Part shown: piece by piece, positions 1 to 6,209 of the stretch
Layout: each line of letters opens with the position of its first letter
How positions within the stretch are numbered: position 1 is the first letter of the stretch
Assembly (NCBI GenBank): GCA_964428475.1
Contig: CAYRYO010000060.1
Coordinates: forward strand, 1 to 9,994
Length of the DNA: 9,994 nucleotides
From: JARICQ01 sp964428475
GTDB taxonomy: Bacteria; Bacillota; Clostridia; Tissierellales; Tissierellaceae
Direction of reading: 5' to 3'
The notes under the pieces: model-generated
Told to the model about the DNA's origin: nothing
What the model saw: the letters and a program-made list of their open reading frames with translations, nothing else
Database searches by the model: none
Program-made: the position numbers and the translations under genes

Positions 1-59
1 ATCGAACCAGCGACACGTAGATTTTCAGTCTACTGCTCTACCGACTGAGCTATCCAGGC
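1..59 (-). tRNA. tRNA-Phe (GAA anticodon), 3' end cut off by window edge
   Basis: Read on the minus strand, the sequence starts GCCTGGATAGCTCAG and shows an acceptor 5' strand, a D-arm with GGTAGAGC, an anticodon stem GTAGA/TCTAC closing the loop CTGAAAA, a variable region and the start of the T-arm (GCTGG TTCGAT). The anticodon is GAA, which reads phenylalanine codons. About 17 nucleotides (rest of the T-arm, acceptor 3' strand and discriminator) lie beyond position 1. The gene is downstream of hslO on the same strand. Its likely promoter is at 212-240, separated from it by an unusual leader that carries a second copy of the tRNA 5' end. Confidence 0.95.
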
Positions 60-125
60 ATATATCTCTCATTTACTTCAGTACAACGTTTTACTACCTT
101 GTTTAGGACTTTTCTAGACGGACTA

Positions 126-159
126 AGTGATTCACTCAAAAGAGAAAATCACTCTTTTG
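126..159 (-). other. Two mutually exclusive hairpins in the tRNA-Phe leader
   Basis: CAAAAGAG (159-152 on the minus strand) can pair perfectly with CTCTTTTG (144-137). The overlapping segment 153-147 can instead pair with 132-126 (AGTGATT class arms, 7 bp), leaving an inner CTC-TTTT-GAG hairpin. The two folds share bases, so only one can form. No long U tract follows either, so an intrinsic terminator is not supported. The structure lies in the 112-nt leader between the 5' tRNA copy and the intact tRNA. Its function is unknown and may be nil. Confidence 0.4.
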
Positions 160-171
160 CTTCTCTACTTA

Positions 172-192
172 TACCGACTGAGCTATCCAGGC
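172..192 (-). pseudogene. 21-nt duplicate of the tRNA-Phe 5' end (acceptor 5' strand plus D-arm start)
   Basis: These 21 bases are identical to 39-59, the first 21 nucleotides of the tRNA-Phe gene. The match stops at the D-loop: beyond it no anticodon arm, T-arm or acceptor 3' strand can be found, so this is not a functional tRNA. It sits about 19 nt downstream of a near-consensus promoter, the usual place for a mature tRNA 5' end, so this copy may mark the original gene start. The 112 bases between the two copies would then be inserted or rearranged DNA. A misassembly is an alternative explanation. Confidence 0.8.
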
Positions 193-211
193 GAATCTAA
201 CAACAATACTA

Positions 212-240
212 AGTATATAATAGTTCTTACTATTTGTCAA
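212..240 (-). promoter_or_regulatory. Strong sigma-A promoter of the tRNA-Phe transcript
   Basis: On the minus strand, TTGACA (240-235), a 17-nt spacer and TATACT (217-212) form an almost perfect housekeeping promoter. The -35 box overlaps the last codons and stop region of hslO (stop at 230-232). The expected start site is around 204-206, a few bases before the tRNA-like copy at 192 and about 145 nt before the intact tRNA-Phe. I see no terminator between hslO and this promoter. Confidence 0.8.
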
Positions 241-1108
241 CTATCAATTTTTCTAATTCTTCTTTTGTAAATTGATGTTTTGTATTACAGAAGTGACATA
301 CTACTTCCGCTTGTCCATCCTCTTCAATCATTGCTTTGATCTCATTTTCACCGATACTCTTTAAGACTTTCTCCATCCTTTCTCTTGAACAGTCACATAA
401 ATATTCTAAATCTATTTTATCCAATACCCTCATCTCAAATTCACCTAATATTCTTTGCATTATATCTTCAGGAGATAGTCCTTGGTATATTAGTGTGGAT
501 ATTGGTTCTATATTTTTTATAGCATTTTCTATTTTTTCTATATCTTCTTCATGTACATCTGGAAGCAGTTGAATCATATAACCACCTGCAGCTCTAACTG
601 ATATGTCTTTATCTACAAGTACTCCCAATGCAACTACTGATGGTTGTTGCTCTGAATTCGCATAGTAGTATGCTATATCTTCTGCTATCTCACCTGACAC
701 TATCTTGCTTTGCCCTACATATGGCTCTTTCAATCCTAAATCCATAATCACCGTTATAGATCCATCTGTACCCACCACTCCTTTTACATCTAATTTACTA
801 TCTTCTCTACTTTTGATATCTGCTCTTGGATTATCTGCGTATCCTTTTATAACTCCACTATTATTTGCCACAACCATTATATTCCCAATAGGCCCTCGAC
901 CTGAAACCTTAAGCGTCAATCTATCCTTTTGATTTTTCATCATAATTCCCATAATAGTTCCAGCTGTTAATGTTCTTCCTAGTGCGGCAGTCGACGTAGG
1001 AGCACTATTATGTGTAGTTCTTGCTTTTTCTACAAGCTTTGTAGTATTAGCTACAAATATTCTTATATTTCCTGTCTTATCCATCCCTCTAATTAAATAA
1101 TCTTTCAT
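230..1108 (-). CDS. hslO: Hsp33 redox-regulated molecular chaperone
   Basis: The 292-residue product matches Hsp33 in length and layout: an N-terminal substrate-binding domain (for example the RGPIGNIMVVANNSG segment near residues 71-85) and a C-terminal zinc centre with CDC at 238-240 and CHFC at 271-274. All four zinc ligands are present, so the thiol switch should work. In the family, oxidation forms disulfides, releases zinc and activates holdase activity in the cytoplasm. For an anaerobe this suggests defence against oxygen or hypochlorite. The ATG is supported by AGGAG seven bases upstream. It lies 25 bp after the methyltransferase stop and probably ends an SASP-methyltransferase-hslO transcription unit; the tRNA-Phe promoter starts inside its 3' end. 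Confidence 0.97.
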   Translation of the reverse strand: MKDYLIRGMDKTGNIRIFVANTTKLVEKARTTHNSAPTSTAALGRTLTAGTIMGIMMKNQKDRLTLKVSGRGPIGNIMVVANNSGVIKGYADNPRADIKSREDSKLDVKGVVGTDGSITVIMDLGLKEPYVGQSKIVSGEIAEDIAYYYANSEQQPSVVALGVLVDKDISVRAAGGYMIQLLPDVHEEDIEKIENAIKNIEPISTLIYQGLSPEDIMQRILGEFEMRVLDKIDLEYLCDCSRERMEKVLKSIGENEIKAMIEEDGQAEVVCHFCNTKHQFTKEELEKLIVDK

Positions 1109-1133
1109 CTCTTTACTCCTATCTATAAATTAT

Positions 1134-1874
1134 TTATTTTATTGCAACAAAATTAATTCTTTGTGTTTTATCATTTGATTTTTCAAAAGAAAAACCTTGG
1201 TAGAAATCAATATTATTAAAACCTGCTACTTTCAGTTGTTCTACTATTTCTGAAGCTTTATATGCCTTTTCTATATGTTGTTCATCAAACCTTTCGTAGT
1301 TCACTCCATCTTTTTTAAAGAAAAATGTCAAATAAAATTCGCATAAATCATTAATATTATCATAGAAGTTTTCCCATACATAAAACACATCTTCATTGTC
1401 TTCTACAAATGTATTATCACCTATTATATATTTAAGTTTGTAATACGAATTTATATCAAATATAAAAATACCTCCACTTTCTAAATGATTATATGCATTT
1501 TTAAAAACCTTTTCTAGCTCTTCTTTTTTAGTTATATAATTTATGCTGTCACAAATAGATATTATGGCATCAAATTTTTTATTCAACTCAAATTGGGTCA
1601 TGTCTTGTTTCATTATGTCTACATTTTTATATTTTCTTAATTTTTCATATGCATAAGATAGCATATCTTCTGAAAGATCAAAACAAGTTAAATCATATCT
1701 AGCCTTAGCTAAATAATATGAAAGATTCCCAGTTCCACAAGCCATTTCTAATATGTTTTTTGGACTTTTATCATATTCCTTAAATATATCCATTATATAC
1801 AAAAACCACTCTTCATAATCAAAATCTATCATTAAATCGTCATAAACCTTTGCAAATTTACCGTATTTACTCAT
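1134..1874 (-). CDS. Class I SAM-dependent methyltransferase
   Basis: The 246-residue protein has the Rossmann methyltransferase signature. Motif I is ILEMACGTGN (41-50), which binds SAM. The acidic motif II stretch FDLSEDML is at 65-72, a DMTQF motif at 91-95 and FDAIISICDSINYI (101-114) forms the motif IV region. The N-terminal YGKFAKVYDDLM is typical of the YqeM-like or UbiE-like small-molecule methyltransferases of Firmicutes. The substrate cannot be told from sequence. The ATG is preceded by GGGGGA with five bases spacing. It lies 22 bp after the SspF-like SASP gene and 25 bp before hslO, suggesting co-transcription, but neither neighbour reveals a substrate. Confidence 0.9.
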   Translation of the reverse strand: MSKYGKFAKVYDDLMIDFDYEEWFLYIMDIFKEYDKSPKNILEMACGTGNLSYYLAKARYDLTCFDLSEDMLSYAYEKLRKYKNVDIMKQDMTQFELNKKFDAIISICDSINYITKKEELEKVFKNAYNHLESGGIFIFDINSYYKLKYIIGDNTFVEDNEDVFYVWENFYDNINDLCEFYLTFFFKKDGVNYERFDEQHIEKAYKASEIVEQLKVAGFNNIDFYQGFSFEKSNDKTQRINFVAIK

Positions 1875-1896
1875 ATTTCCCCCTTATATTATCCAC

Positions 1897-2100
1897 TTAA
1901 TCTTCTATTTTGTCTTTTAACTCTCTTTTTTTAACTCTGATTAACCCGCCGATCTTTCCAGTTTCTTTAGCAGTCAGTCCTCCCCAGCCTACCTTTTCTA
2001 ATTTATCAGTTAGTCCAAGTTCTTCAGCTATTTCATATTTCCATTTATCTTCTATAGTCTTTATTTTCTTCTTTTTATATTTGTTAGAATCCTTTTTCAT
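1897..2100 (-). CDS. Divergent alpha/beta-type small acid-soluble spore protein (SspF-like)
   Basis: The 67-residue product has the two helices of alpha/beta-type SASPs: KWKYEIAEELGL (19-30), including the site where germination protease GPR cleaves in this family, and GWGGLTAKETGKIGGLI (38-54), matching the conserved DNA-contact helix. The GWGG motif before the second helix resembles B. subtilis SspF rather than the major SASPs. An unusually basic N-terminus (KYKKKKIK, 7-14) precedes the domain. SASPs coat spore DNA and protect it from UV and heat. The ATG has an excellent AGGAGGGG site. A possible sigma-G-like promoter is at 2120-2149. The canonical SASP in this window is at 7521-7727. The family call is good; the exact subtype is inferred. 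Confidence 0.85.
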   Translation of the reverse strand: MKKDSNKYKKKKIKTIEDKWKYEIAEELGLTDKLEKVGWGGLTAKETGKIGGLIRVKKRELKDKIED

Positions 2101-2119
2101 TTTTACCCCTCCTGATTTA

Positions 2120-2149
2120 TATTATTTGGAAGGAATGAATTATTTATAC
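2120..2149 (-). promoter_or_regulatory. Possible sigma-G promoter for the SspF-like SASP (weak)
   Basis: Minus-strand GTATAA (2149-2144) fits the sigma-G -35 pattern GHATNR, and AATAATA (2126-2120) fits the -10 pattern CATNHTA in six of seven positions, with a 17-nt spacer. The site begins right after the stop codon of the upstream protease gene. The expected start would fall almost on the ribosome binding site (2113-2106), an unusually short leader, which lowers confidence. AT-rich DNA also makes chance matches likely. Confidence 0.25.
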
Positions 2150-3109
2150 TCATATATATGTGAATCTAATATTAAGATATAAAAATAAAATCATGAAGAT
2201 TAATAATGGAAGATAGTGAAAGATATTAAAGTTATATGGCTTTTCTTCACTTGCTTCATTTCCATTCGAATCAACTAATGAAATTAATTCTCCATTTTCC
2301 CCCATGGGCAGATCTCTTATCAATTTCTTTAAGACTGCAAAAGATATCAAAGCAAATGTTCCTATTATAATTATACTTATAATGATTTGAAGTTTTACAA
2401 ATGGTTCTTCAACTATAGACATCGCCATTCCATTATCTTTGATCAATGTATTTTGTGCTTTATTTATAAAATATCCAATGGTAATTGCTATCGCATTATT
2501 TAAGCCATGCCCTATAATGGAAGCATAAATGGAGTTAGTTTTATAAACAGTTATTCCAAATATAATTCCAAGTAAAGCTGGACCTACTAAATTTTGAATA
2601 TTCACATGGAAAATTCCAAATAAAATGGCTGAATAAACTATAGCTTTTCTCTTGGATATCTTTTCATATGCATTCATCATAACCCCTCTAAACATTACTT
2701 CTTCACATATAGCTGGTGTAATAGATATTACAAACAATGAAATCAAGTACATTATTAAATTATCAGGTATGGGTACAGAATTTTGTGATAGCTCACCAAA
2801 TAATGTCAATATTGATATTACAATTAAATTTAAAAATACAGCTATGGGATAAGTAAATATAGAAATACCCAATATGTATATTATTTGCTTTAGGCTGATT
2901 TTATTCAATCTAAGTGTTTTTTTAAATGATAAACCTTTGACTTTTATATATAAAATACTTGGAAGCAATATTAGTATATACTCTGTAATTAAAAGCCCTG
3001 AATATATTTCTCTCCCTTGGGCTATAGATCCAACAAAAACTAATAAAATCCCTGTAAACAAATAAAATACATTGGCATGTAAAATAGAGCTCTCTTTTAG
3101 TTTGAACAT
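2150..3109 (-). CDS. CPBP family intramembrane glutamic/metal-dependent protease (CAAX protease-like)
   Basis: The 319-residue integral membrane protein has multiple hydrophobic segments (about 12-30, 38-55, 76-104, 117-135, 156-185, 193-213, 235-262 and 298-316). It carries the three CPBP/Abi motifs: EEVMFR (136-141, EExxxR), FGIFHVN (164-170, FxxxH with H168) and GHGLNN (200-205, HxxxN with H201 and N205). All predicted active-site residues are intact. Family members include CAAX prenyl endopeptidases and bacteriocin self-immunity proteins; there is no prenylation substrate or bacteriocin here, so its target is unknown. The ATG has AAAGGAG upstream. It follows hpt but is separated from it by a terminator, so it is probably expressed separately or by read-through. 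Confidence 0.92.
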   Translation of the reverse strand: MFKLKESSILHANVFYLFTGILLVFVGSIAQGREIYSGLLITEYILILLPSILYIKVKGLSFKKTLRLNKISLKQIIYILGISIFTYPIAVFLNLIVISILTLFGELSQNSVPIPDNLIMYLISLFVISITPAICEEVMFRGVMMNAYEKISKRKAIVYSAILFGIFHVNIQNLVGPALLGIIFGITVYKTNSIYASIIGHGLNNAIAITIGYFINKAQNTLIKDNGMAMSIVEEPFVKLQIIISIIIIGTFALISFAVLKKLIRDLPMGENGELISLVDSNGNEASEEKPYNFNIFHYLPLLIFMILFLYLNIRFTYI

Positions 3110-3135
3110 TATTTCTCTCCTTTAAGCTTATATAC

Positions 3136-3166
3136 AAAAATAAACCTACAGATTAATCTGTAGGTT
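3136..3166 (-). terminator. Intrinsic terminator wrapped around the hpt stop codon
   Basis: A perfect 24-bp palindrome (3143-3166, arms AACCTACAGATT and its complement) is followed on the minus strand by TATTTTTG. The hpt stop codon TAA (3155-3153) lies at the hairpin apex and the last codons of hpt form the upstream arm. It should end the ssb-like/microprotein/hpt transcript before the CPBP protease gene. Confidence 0.85.
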
Positions 3167-3692
3167 GGTCATCAAATGTAAATATATAAGGTATATTCCT
3201 ATAATGATCCCCGTAATTAAGACCATATCCTACTATGAAAACATCTGGAATGCTAAAACCTACAAAATCAGGATTTAAATCTACTTTCCTTCTGCTAGGT
3301 TTATCAAGCATTACACATACTTCTACTGAATTTGGCCCTTTTTCTTCTATTCTCTTTTTTACTTTTTGGATAGTAAAGCCTGAATCCATTATATCATCTA
3401 CTATAAGTACATCTCTGCCTTTAGCATTTGTCCTTATATCATGAATAATTTCTACATTCCCTGTTGATACTTCTCCATGCCCATAGCTAGCTGTGGTCAT
3501 GAAATCCACTTCTACTGGTATTGATAATTCTCGTATTAAGTCTGCTGCAAATATAAAACTTCCTCTAAGAAGCGATATTACTAAAAGGTCTTTTCCCTTA
3601 TAACTTTCACTTATAATTGCACCTAATTCTTTAACCCTAGAATCAATATCTTTTCTACTATACAGTGTTTTTTCTCTTCTCTTGTGATTCAA
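3153..3692 (-). CDS. hpt: Hypoxanthine phosphoribosyltransferase
   Basis: The enzyme converts hypoxanthine or guanine plus PRPP to IMP or GMP in purine salvage. From the chosen start it has 179 residues, the usual length. The PRPP-binding motif VLIVDDIMDSG is at 95-105, the LLRGSFIFAADLI region at 41-53, the flexible-loop segment around TTASYGHG (66-73) and the purine-specificity region FVGFSIPDVFIVGYGLNY (143-160). I chose the TTG at 3692 because AGGAG sits eight bases upstream; a GTG at 3710 would add six residues but has no ribosome binding site and overlaps the microprotein stop as GTGA. The common tilS-hpt-ftsH arrangement is absent: here it follows an SSB-like gene and a microprotein. 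Confidence 0.96.
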   Translation of the reverse strand: MNHKRREKTLYSRKDIDSRVKELGAIISESYKGKDLLVISLLRGSFIFAADLIRELSIPVEVDFMTTASYGHGEVSTGNVEIIHDIRTNAKGRDVLIVDDIMDSGFTIQKVKKRIEEKGPNSVEVCVMLDKPSRRKVDLNPDFVGFSIPDVFIVGYGLNYGDHYRNIPYIFTFDDQPTD

Positions 3693-3706
3693 ACCTTTCT
3701 CTCCTT

Positions 3707-3844
3707 TCACTTTTCAAAGTTATTTGTGCTTTTTATCATTCTCTTTCTTATATCTCTTACCTCTCTTAATATAAGATTTAGTGTATATTGAAAACTTATA
3801 AGTATTATTAATATTATAGCACTAAATATAAGATTTGTATCCAT
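3707..3844 (-). CDS. 45-residue single-span membrane microprotein, unknown function
   Basis: A small reading frame fills the gap between the ssb-like gene and hpt. It begins MDTNLIFSAIILIILISF, so one hydrophobic helix spans about residues 5-26. The remaining residues (REVRDIRKRM and on to NNFEK) are polar, mostly basic and probably cytoplasmic. GGAAGGA lies 11 bases before the ATG, slightly far but usable. It starts 30 bp after the ssb-like stop and ends 14 bp before the hpt TTG start, so all three probably share one transcript. I do not recognise a family. The topology resembles small regulators of membrane complexes, but no function is claimed. Confidence 0.6.
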   Translation of the reverse strand: MDTNLIFSAIILIILISFQYTLNLILREVRDIRKRMIKSTNNFEK

Positions 3845-3874
3845 AAATCATCTTATCCTTCCAGTTTTTTTATT

Positions 3875-4549
3875 TTATTCTTCTAAGTCTAATATTTCTT
3901 TTCTATTATTCTCTTCTTCTAAATATTCCAACTTGGAAACAGATACTTCAAATGCCATCCTCGTCTCCGTTTCTCCGCTCGGAAGTCTCTTTTGATATTC
4001 TCTGCTCTGAATCCTTCCCCAAAGTTTAATGTGATCACCTATAACCATTTTCTCACAAAATCTTGCATTTCTACCCCATGCAATGCAAGGTATATAATCT
4101 GATTTATTATATGCCCTATTTACAGCCATAAGTATGTCTGTTATTTCTCTTCCAAATGGAGTAGTCCTATAAATTGGATCTTTACATATATACCCATCTA
4201 AATATATTTCATTTGGTTTTCTTAAACTTTCTTCTAATTCTACTTCATTTATCATATAAAATTCTTTAGCAAATATAGTTAATATAAGTCTGTTGCTATT
4301 ATTTACATAACGATTATAGGATCTAAGTTGCCCTTCTATTATAACATATTCACCAACATTTACATCATCTTCTACTATTAACCTTTCAGATATCATTATA
4401 GGTAACAAATCCATAGAATCACTTAATCTTGAAACCTCTAGATCGAAACTATAAAAACTCTCTCCATATAGTTCATGACTAAAACTCTTTTCACTAGCAA
4501 TCTTACCAACCAATTTGACCATATTTGTTTCTACATTTACATTATCCAT
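3875..4549 (-). CDS. SSB-like protein with two OB-fold regions
   Basis: The 224-residue protein appears to hold two OB-fold regions. The C-terminal one (about 113-210) resembles single-stranded DNA-binding proteins: YLDGYICKDPIYRTTPFG, then MAVNRAYN (141-148), IPCIAWGRNARF (153-164) and HIKLWGRIQSREYQ (173-186). The N-terminal part (about 10-100) shows a weaker similar pattern (VKLVGKIASEKSF, then VNVGEYVIIEGQLRSYNRY). It ends in an acidic LDLEE tail without the classic DDIPF-type tip that recruits partner proteins. Clostridia often carry such proteins besides the main Ssb, so this is probably an accessory paralogue. The ATG is preceded by GAGGGGG. It leads the unit with the microprotein and hpt. 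Confidence 0.85.
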   Translation of the reverse strand: MDNVNVETNMVKLVGKIASEKSFSHELYGESFYSFDLEVSRLSDSMDLLPIMISERLIVEDDVNVGEYVIIEGQLRSYNRYVNNSNRLILTIFAKEFYMINEVELEESLRKPNEIYLDGYICKDPIYRTTPFGREITDILMAVNRAYNKSDYIPCIAWGRNARFCEKMVIGDHIKLWGRIQSREYQKRLPSGETETRMAFEVSVSKLEYLEEENNRKEILDLEE

Positions 4550-4622
4550 ATTTATTATCCCCCTCTATTCTTGTGTTCTACAATCTATATTTAATATATT
4601 CAGGAAGATAGTGTTTTATAAC

Positions 4623-4653
4623 AAAAAACAATGAATATATATTCATTGTTTTT
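4623..4653 (-). terminator. Intrinsic terminator after the Mur ligase-like gene
   Basis: The perfect palindrome 4624-4653 (arms around CAATGAATAT and ATATTCATTG) ends in a run of six T on the minus strand (4628-4623), seven bases downstream of the stop codon at 4660. On the plus strand it also ends in TTTTT, so it could act in both directions. It insulates the pdaB/Mur-like unit from the ssb-like gene. Confidence 0.85.
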
Positions 4654-4659
4654 ATGTTT

Positions 4660-5298
4660 TTATATTGTAATTGTAGATTTATTTAATACAATTGAAGAAT
4701 CAAATATAGAAATTCCTATTATTGTTGCAATTACAGAATATATATCTTCTTCTCTATTAGAATTTAATTTAATATGTAACTCAAAAGGATTTATCTCTAG
4801 TCCATTAATTGAATTTATTGTTCTCTGAAAACATATATTAGCTTGTGCAAAATCGTCTATACAATAACTAGACAATGTTACTGTAGCCTTATTATTAAAT
4901 CCATAAGTAACTACTACTGATTGTACATTATCTTTTATAAGTAGATTCCATTTCTTCTTATCACAATTTAATACAAGATATTCACAAGTTTTAAGAATAT
5001 CATTTAAATAATCATTTTTATCAATTTCTTTATTTATAATATTATGAATAAAAATATTAAATTCTAAACCAATACTTTTTATAACTTTAATATTTACAAT
5101 ACTTATGTCAATGGCAATAATTTCTTTTTCATCTTTTCTAAGTATTACAATGTTGTCATTTGTATTAGTATAGCATATCTCATAACCTTCTTCTAATAAT
5201 ATCTTTTTTAAATAGTTGAAAATTACTTTAGATTTCGTCTCTTCCATTATTCCGATAGTTATTATATTTCTTTTATCCACTATATTATCATCCCTCAT
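4660..5298 (-). CDS. Degenerate Mur ligase-like protein (no P-loop, no substrate domain)
   Basis: The 212-residue protein follows the order of a Mur ligase central domain but lacks its catalytic residues. NIITIGIMEETKSKVIF (11-27) sits where Mur ligases have the P-loop GTxGKT, with the glycine-lysine core lost. FIHNIINKEIDKNDY (83-97) replaces the DHLD region. YLVLNCDKKKW (107-117) and VVTYGFNNKATV (129-140) match the typical LNADD and YG segments, and FELHIKL plus DIYSVIATIIG (172-195) match the end of that domain. The C-terminal glutamate-ligase domain is missing. It directly follows and overlaps pdaB, so a role linked to spore cortex is inferred. The start is uncertain: ATG 5298 lacks a ribosome site, while GTG 5280 has GAGGG 12 bases upstream. 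Confidence 0.75.
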   Translation of the reverse strand: MRDDNIVDKRNIITIGIMEETKSKVIFNYLKKILLEEGYEICYTNTNDNIVILRKDEKEIIAIDISIVNIKVIKSIGLEFNIFIHNIINKEIDKNDYLNDILKTCEYLVLNCDKKKWNLLIKDNVQSVVVTYGFNNKATVTLSSYCIDDFAQANICFQRTINSINGLEINPFELHIKLNSNREEDIYSVIATIIGISIFDSSIVLNKSTITI

Positions 5299-6064
5299 CA
5301 ATAATTAGTATCTGCCTTCCTGAGTTATCCATCATAAAATTTTCTCTGTAAATAAGTTCTGATATTGGAACTATTTCATATCCATCTTTTTGTAGTCTTT
5401 CAAGTACTAGTGGAAGGTACTCTTTTACATATTTTGCATTGTTGTGAAATAATACTATTGAGCCATTTTTTACATTTCTAGTTACCTTATCTACCACAGA
5501 TTCCACACCTAACTCTTTCCAATCAAGCGAATCCACATCCCACTGTATTCCATAATATCCATTTTCCTTTAAACTATTAATAAGTTGATCATTGTAATCT
5601 CCAAATGGTGGCCTAAATAATATTGGTTTAACTCCAGTTATTTTTTGTATCTTATCTCCTGTATTATTTATTTCTTCTTCCATTTGGTCTATACTTAATT
5701 CACTCATATTTGGATGAGTTGTGGAATGATTACCTATATCATGACCTCTATCAAATATTTCTTTCACATGTTCAGGATATTTATCCACCCAGAATCCTAC
5801 CAAAAAAAATGTTGATTTAATATTATATTGATCCAATGTATCAAGTATATATGCTGTATACTCATCTCCCCAAGCAGCATCAAAACTTATAGCTATCTTC
5901 TTTTTATCAGTTTCTACACTATATATGGGTAGTTCTTTTTTTGCTGCAAATACATCTACGATACTTCCAGTAGTCTTAACGGAAAGATAGACTACTGCAA
6001 CTAAAGCCACACTTAGTAATAATAATTTAATCGTCGTATTGTTTTTATAATTCATATTCCTCAT
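5288..6064 (-). CDS. pdaB: Sporulation polysaccharide deacetylase PdaB-like
   Basis: The 258-residue protein has an N-terminal membrane anchor or uncleaved signal (about 11-28) and an external NodB domain. LPIYSVETDKKKIAISFDAAWGDE (from 45) is a hallmark of the PdaB/YbaN family, where FDAAW replaces the usual FDDG. Zinc-site HSTTH is at 113-117, RPPFGDY at 151-157, DVDSLDW at 177-183 and IVLFHN at 203-208. PdaB in B. subtilis is needed to keep the spore cortex intact; it belongs to the peptidoglycan deacetylases, although its activity is less clear than PdaA. GGAGGG lies only three bases before the ATG; ATG 6055 is an alternative start. Its 3' end overlaps the Mur ligase-like gene. The product sits at the forespore envelope by inference. 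Confidence 0.92.
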   Translation of the reverse strand: MRNMNYKNNTTIKLLLLSVALVAVVYLSVKTTGSIVDVFAAKKELPIYSVETDKKKIAISFDAAWGDEYTAYILDTLDQYNIKSTFFLVGFWVDKYPEHVKEIFDRGHDIGNHSTTHPNMSELSIDQMEEEINNTGDKIQKITGVKPILFRPPFGDYNDQLINSLKENGYYGIQWDVDSLDWKELGVESVVDKVTRNVKNGSIVLFHNNAKYVKEYLPLVLERLQKDGYEIVPISELIYRENFMMDNSGRQILIIDEG

Positions 6065-6092
6065 ATTATCCCTCCATATGAAATTATTATTC

Positions 6093-6120
6093 TGTATTAA
6101 TACAATTTATTCTAAAATAA
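6093..6120 (-). promoter_or_regulatory. Possible sigma-E promoter of pdaB (weak)
   Basis: On the minus strand AATACA (6098-6093) resembles the core of the sigma-E -10 element CATACA, and TTATTTT lies 15 bases upstream (6120-6114) in place of the -35 ATATT-type element. Both differ from consensus and the region is nearly all A and T, so this is only a suggestion, in line with early mother-cell expression of pdaB in Bacillus. Confidence 0.2.
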
Positions 6121-6146
6121 TATTAATATTACCAAGGATATTATTT

Positions 6147-6188
6147 AAAAAGGCATACTTTTCAAATAAATTTCAAAAGTATGCCTTT
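6147..6188 (-). terminator. Intrinsic terminator after the lipoprotein deacetylase
   Basis: A 14-bp perfect stem (6149-6162 with 6175-6188, core GGCATACTTTT) encloses a 12-nt loop and runs into TTTTT on the minus strand (6151-6147). It lies 22 bases after the lipoprotein stop codon and separates that gene from pdaB. Confidence 0.85.
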
Positions 6189-6209
6189 AAATTACTAACT
6201 TTAATTTTA

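Noticed and set aside
61..229. Mobile element or CRISPR-like repeat at the tRNA end
   Set aside because: Only one 21-bp duplication is present, with no integrase, no terminal inverted repeats and no regular spacing.
336..572. Plus-strand frame opposite hslO
   Set aside because: It is a serine/isoleucine-rich antisense shadow of the Hsp33 gene with no ribosome site.
1910..2182. Plus-strand frame opposite the SspF-like SASP
   Set aside because: The minus-strand frame has the SASP motifs and the ribosome site; this one is a shadow.
2922..3137. Minus-strand frame overlapping the CPBP protease start
   Set aside because: It is an out-of-frame shadow of the protease gene, which has all family motifs in the other frame.
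3692..3710. GTG start for hpt overlapping the microprotein stop as GTGA
   Set aside because: The overlap looks like translational coupling, but no ribosome site precedes it, whereas AGGAG is correctly placed for the TTG at 3692.
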